From the NCBI GenBank assembly GCA_964548275.1, contig CAZJQI010000092.1, positions 1 to 5,723 on the forward strand: 5,723 nucleotides of DNA, written 5' to 3'. The stretch's first letter is position 1. The number at the start of each line of letters is the position of its first letter. Under the pieces are notes generated by a model, which had not been told where the DNA came from, searched no databases, and saw nothing but the letters and a program-made list of their open reading frames with translations. Source of the stretch: JAUVUV01 sp964548275 (GTDB lineage Bacteria > Gemmatimonadota > Glassbacteria > GWA2-58-10). Positions 4,296-5,723 of the stretch are shown here, piece by piece. Both the position numbers and the translations under genes were made by a program.

Positions 4296-5621
4296 CTAGA
4301 TTCCTTCGGGCTCGTGTTTCTCTAGCGTAATATTATCGGCCACAGTGTTCCTGTCCAGAGCATCGCCTGAAATACCTGCTTTCGTGTGGCCGCTCAGGAT
4401 GTTGCCGGTTATAATATTATCCCTGCTCGATCCCGTTACCAGGATCCCGTAGAACTGGGTTTTAGTGGAGTCAGGGTGCTGGAAATCAAGGCAGCGGTTG
4501 CCGTTGATGATGCTCGAGTGGGTGTCCTTCACCAGGATTCCCGGCCAGCGCCCGGGCTCACCCTGTGAGTTGTTTTCACAGACATTGTTCACTATAACAT
4601 TATTGCCGCCGCGTGTGCACTGGATGCCGCTCCTGGCGTTACTGTAGCAGAAATTACCAGAGACTACGTTGTAGCGGTCGCCGCCCTCGCCCCCCTGGCC
4701 AAGGCCGCCTATACCGTTCCAGCCGTTGTCGTGAAAGCGATTGCCGCTCACCGTGGTGTGGCGCACCCGGTGGCAGAAATAAAGGCCGTCCCAGCCGTTG
4801 AAACGGCCCATGTTGTTGGTCCACGAGCCGCTGGTTATCCCTGTGCCGGGATGGTAACCGTGGCCCAGGTTGTGCTCGGCCAGGCAGTCGGAAACAGTAA
4901 TATTGTCCCCGATCTGCATGCTGAAACCATCTCCGGGGTATCTTTTTATCTTGACCCTTGAAATGATCGCGTCGCGCACGTCCCGGAAATGGATCGCCGA
5001 AACGGTGAACTCGTTCGCCAACCCCTCCCTTGATTCCATGCGCCCGTGGATCACGAAATTCTCGATTCTGATTCTCTCGGCCTCATTGGCGTAAAAGGCA
5101 GGAAATAAATTGGTCAGGATACCGCCCTCTTCCGGCAGGTAGTCATGGGTGAGCTTGCGGTCGAGGCTGATCACATCACCCTGGATAGCGGTTATAATCG
5201 CATGCGTGCACCACCAGCCGTAGGAGCTGTCGCTGCGCACGGTGGCCTCGCCGCCGACCCTGAATCCTTTGCTATTTGCCACTTTGACCTGAACTTCGCC
5301 TGTCATCGCCGCGGCTTTCAAGCTCACCTGAATGCAGGGATCACGCCGGGCGATTACCGTGTGCTCACCCTCCCCTTTCAACTGGATCCCGGAGCGTAGA
5401 ATAATCGAGCGGCTGATTTCGTAGACCCCTGACGGGATAAAGACCACCCCGCCTTCCGGCCCAAGGGCATCCACCACCTCCTGGATACCCGCAGTGGGAG
5501 AGCCCTTCTGGCGGAAATCCTCCACACTGATCGTTCCGGTAGCGGCCTTGATTTCATTCAAAACTGAACCTGCAAAGACAGAGATCAAAAACATCAGGAC
5601 AGAAAATCCTTGTCTGACCAT
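4296..5621 (-). CDS. Secreted right-handed parallel beta-helix protein (pectate-lyase-like fold)
   Basis: Exported protein of 441 residues from the chosen start, function unknown. A Sec signal peptide spans about residues 1-26 (hydrophobic GFSVLMFLISVFAGSVL, likely cut after IKA). Residues about 30-95 resemble the pectate-lyase-superfamily N-cap: GIQEVVDALGPEGGVVFIPSGVYEI, then IILRSGIQLKGEG. A segment at about 105-175 (VANSKGFRVGGEATV, then ITAIQGDVISLDRKL) resembles the inserted strand region of glycosidase or tailspike beta-helices. From about 180 to the end come stacked PbH1-type coils with recurring asparagine turns (SGNRF, SGNFC, VNNVC, NGNRC, TGNIL, ADNIT). Relatives include polysaccharide lyases, glycoside hydrolases, epimerases and NosD-like proteins; I see no catalytic set that decides between them. 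The ATG at 5621 is preferred over the in-frame ATG at 5642 because GGAGG lies 6 nt before it. First gene of the minus-strand operon. Confidence 0.82.
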   Translation of the reverse strand: MVRQGFSVLMFLISVFAGSVLNEIKAATGTISVEDFRQKGSPTAGIQEVVDALGPEGGVVFIPSGVYEISRSIILRSGIQLKGEGEHTVIARRDPCIQVSLKAAAMTGEVQVKVANSKGFRVGGEATVRSDSSYGWWCTHAIITAIQGDVISLDRKLTHDYLPEEGGILTNLFPAFYANEAERIRIENFVIHGRMESREGLANEFTVSAIHFRDVRDAIISRVKIKRYPGDGFSMQIGDNITVSDCLAEHNLGHGYHPGTGITSGSWTNNMGRFNGWDGLYFCHRVRHTTVSGNRFHDNGWNGIGGLGQGGEGGDRYNVVSGNFCYSNARSGIQCTRGGNNVIVNNVCENNSQGEPGRWPGILVKDTHSSIINGNRCLDFQHPDSTKTQFYGILVTGSSRDNIITGNILSGHTKAGISGDALDRNTVADNITLEKHEPEGI

Positions 5622-5627
5622 CCAGCA

Positions 5628-5632
5628 CCTCC
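5628..5632 (-). promoter_or_regulatory. Ribosome-binding site that sets the beta-helix protein start
   Basis: GGAGG on the minus strand is followed after 6 nt by the ATG at 5621-5619. The longer in-frame start at 5642 has no purine-rich site before it and would place this sequence inside the coding region. Starting at 5621 also gives a cleaner signal peptide (MVRQ, then the hydrophobic core). Confidence 0.75.
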
Positions 5633-5723
5633 GGGTTATCATGCGAGTATCGGGTTTAGAGATTTTATCTCACTACTGTCCGGTTAAAAGTCTTTAAATG
5701 ACAACTGGTTACAAGATTCACAA

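Noticed and set aside
4386..5399. Plus-strand frames opposite the beta-helix gene
   Set aside because: Antisense open frames created by the repetitive GC-rich coil codons; no ribosome-binding sites or recognisable domains.
5643..5723. Promoter for the minus-strand operon
   Set aside because: I looked for -35/-10 pairs (for example around TTGTCA and TAAAAT on the minus strand) but found none with acceptable spacing. It may lie here or beyond the window edge.
1..5723. CRISPR array, insertion sequence or phage genes
   Set aside because: No regularly spaced repeats, no transposase or integrase reading frame and no terminal inverted repeats beyond the cloverleaf.

Overview
The window looks like chromosomal DNA from a Gram-negative-type bacterium. 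It has moderate GC, purine-rich Shine-Dalgarno sites, one TTG start, a lipobox protein and a Sec-type secreted protein. I cannot place the species. The mix of a vertebrate-like GlcNAc 2-epimerase, a PerR-type regulator with ferritin, and a secreted beta-helix/transglutaminase pair would fit an environmental lineage, but that is a guess.

Layout. Positions 1-471 hold no convincing gene. They contain a very GC-rich element (35-117) that folds on paper into a perfect four-arm cloverleaf, then an AT-rich stretch leading to an N-acylglucosamine 2-epimerase gene (472-1641, +). Next on the same strand is a Fur-superfamily regulator of PerR type (1844-2302). It has a textbook sigma70-like promoter and a Fur/Per-like operator overlapping its -10 region and start site. 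A ferritin gene (2416-2916) follows. A bidirectional hairpin terminator (2999-3043) separates ferritin from a convergent two-gene minus-strand operon: a secreted right-handed beta-helix protein (5621 to 4296), then a lipoprotein with a transglutaminase-like domain (4266 to 3055) 29 nt downstream.

How the genes work together. The regulator and ferritin form a plausible peroxide/iron module: peroxide sensing through a bound metal, and iron oxidation and storage. The epimerase belongs to amino-sugar metabolism, interconverting GlcNAc and ManNAc, with no sialic-acid or catabolic partner in view. The minus-strand pair is an exported module of unknown substrate, possibly acting on polysaccharide or at the cell surface.

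The most unusual item is the cloverleaf at 35-117: 34 Watson-Crick pairs, no mismatches, and no T-run on either side. It is not a tRNA and not a standard terminator. It may be a dispersed palindromic element, a structured RNA, or a site that acts as folded single-stranded DNA.
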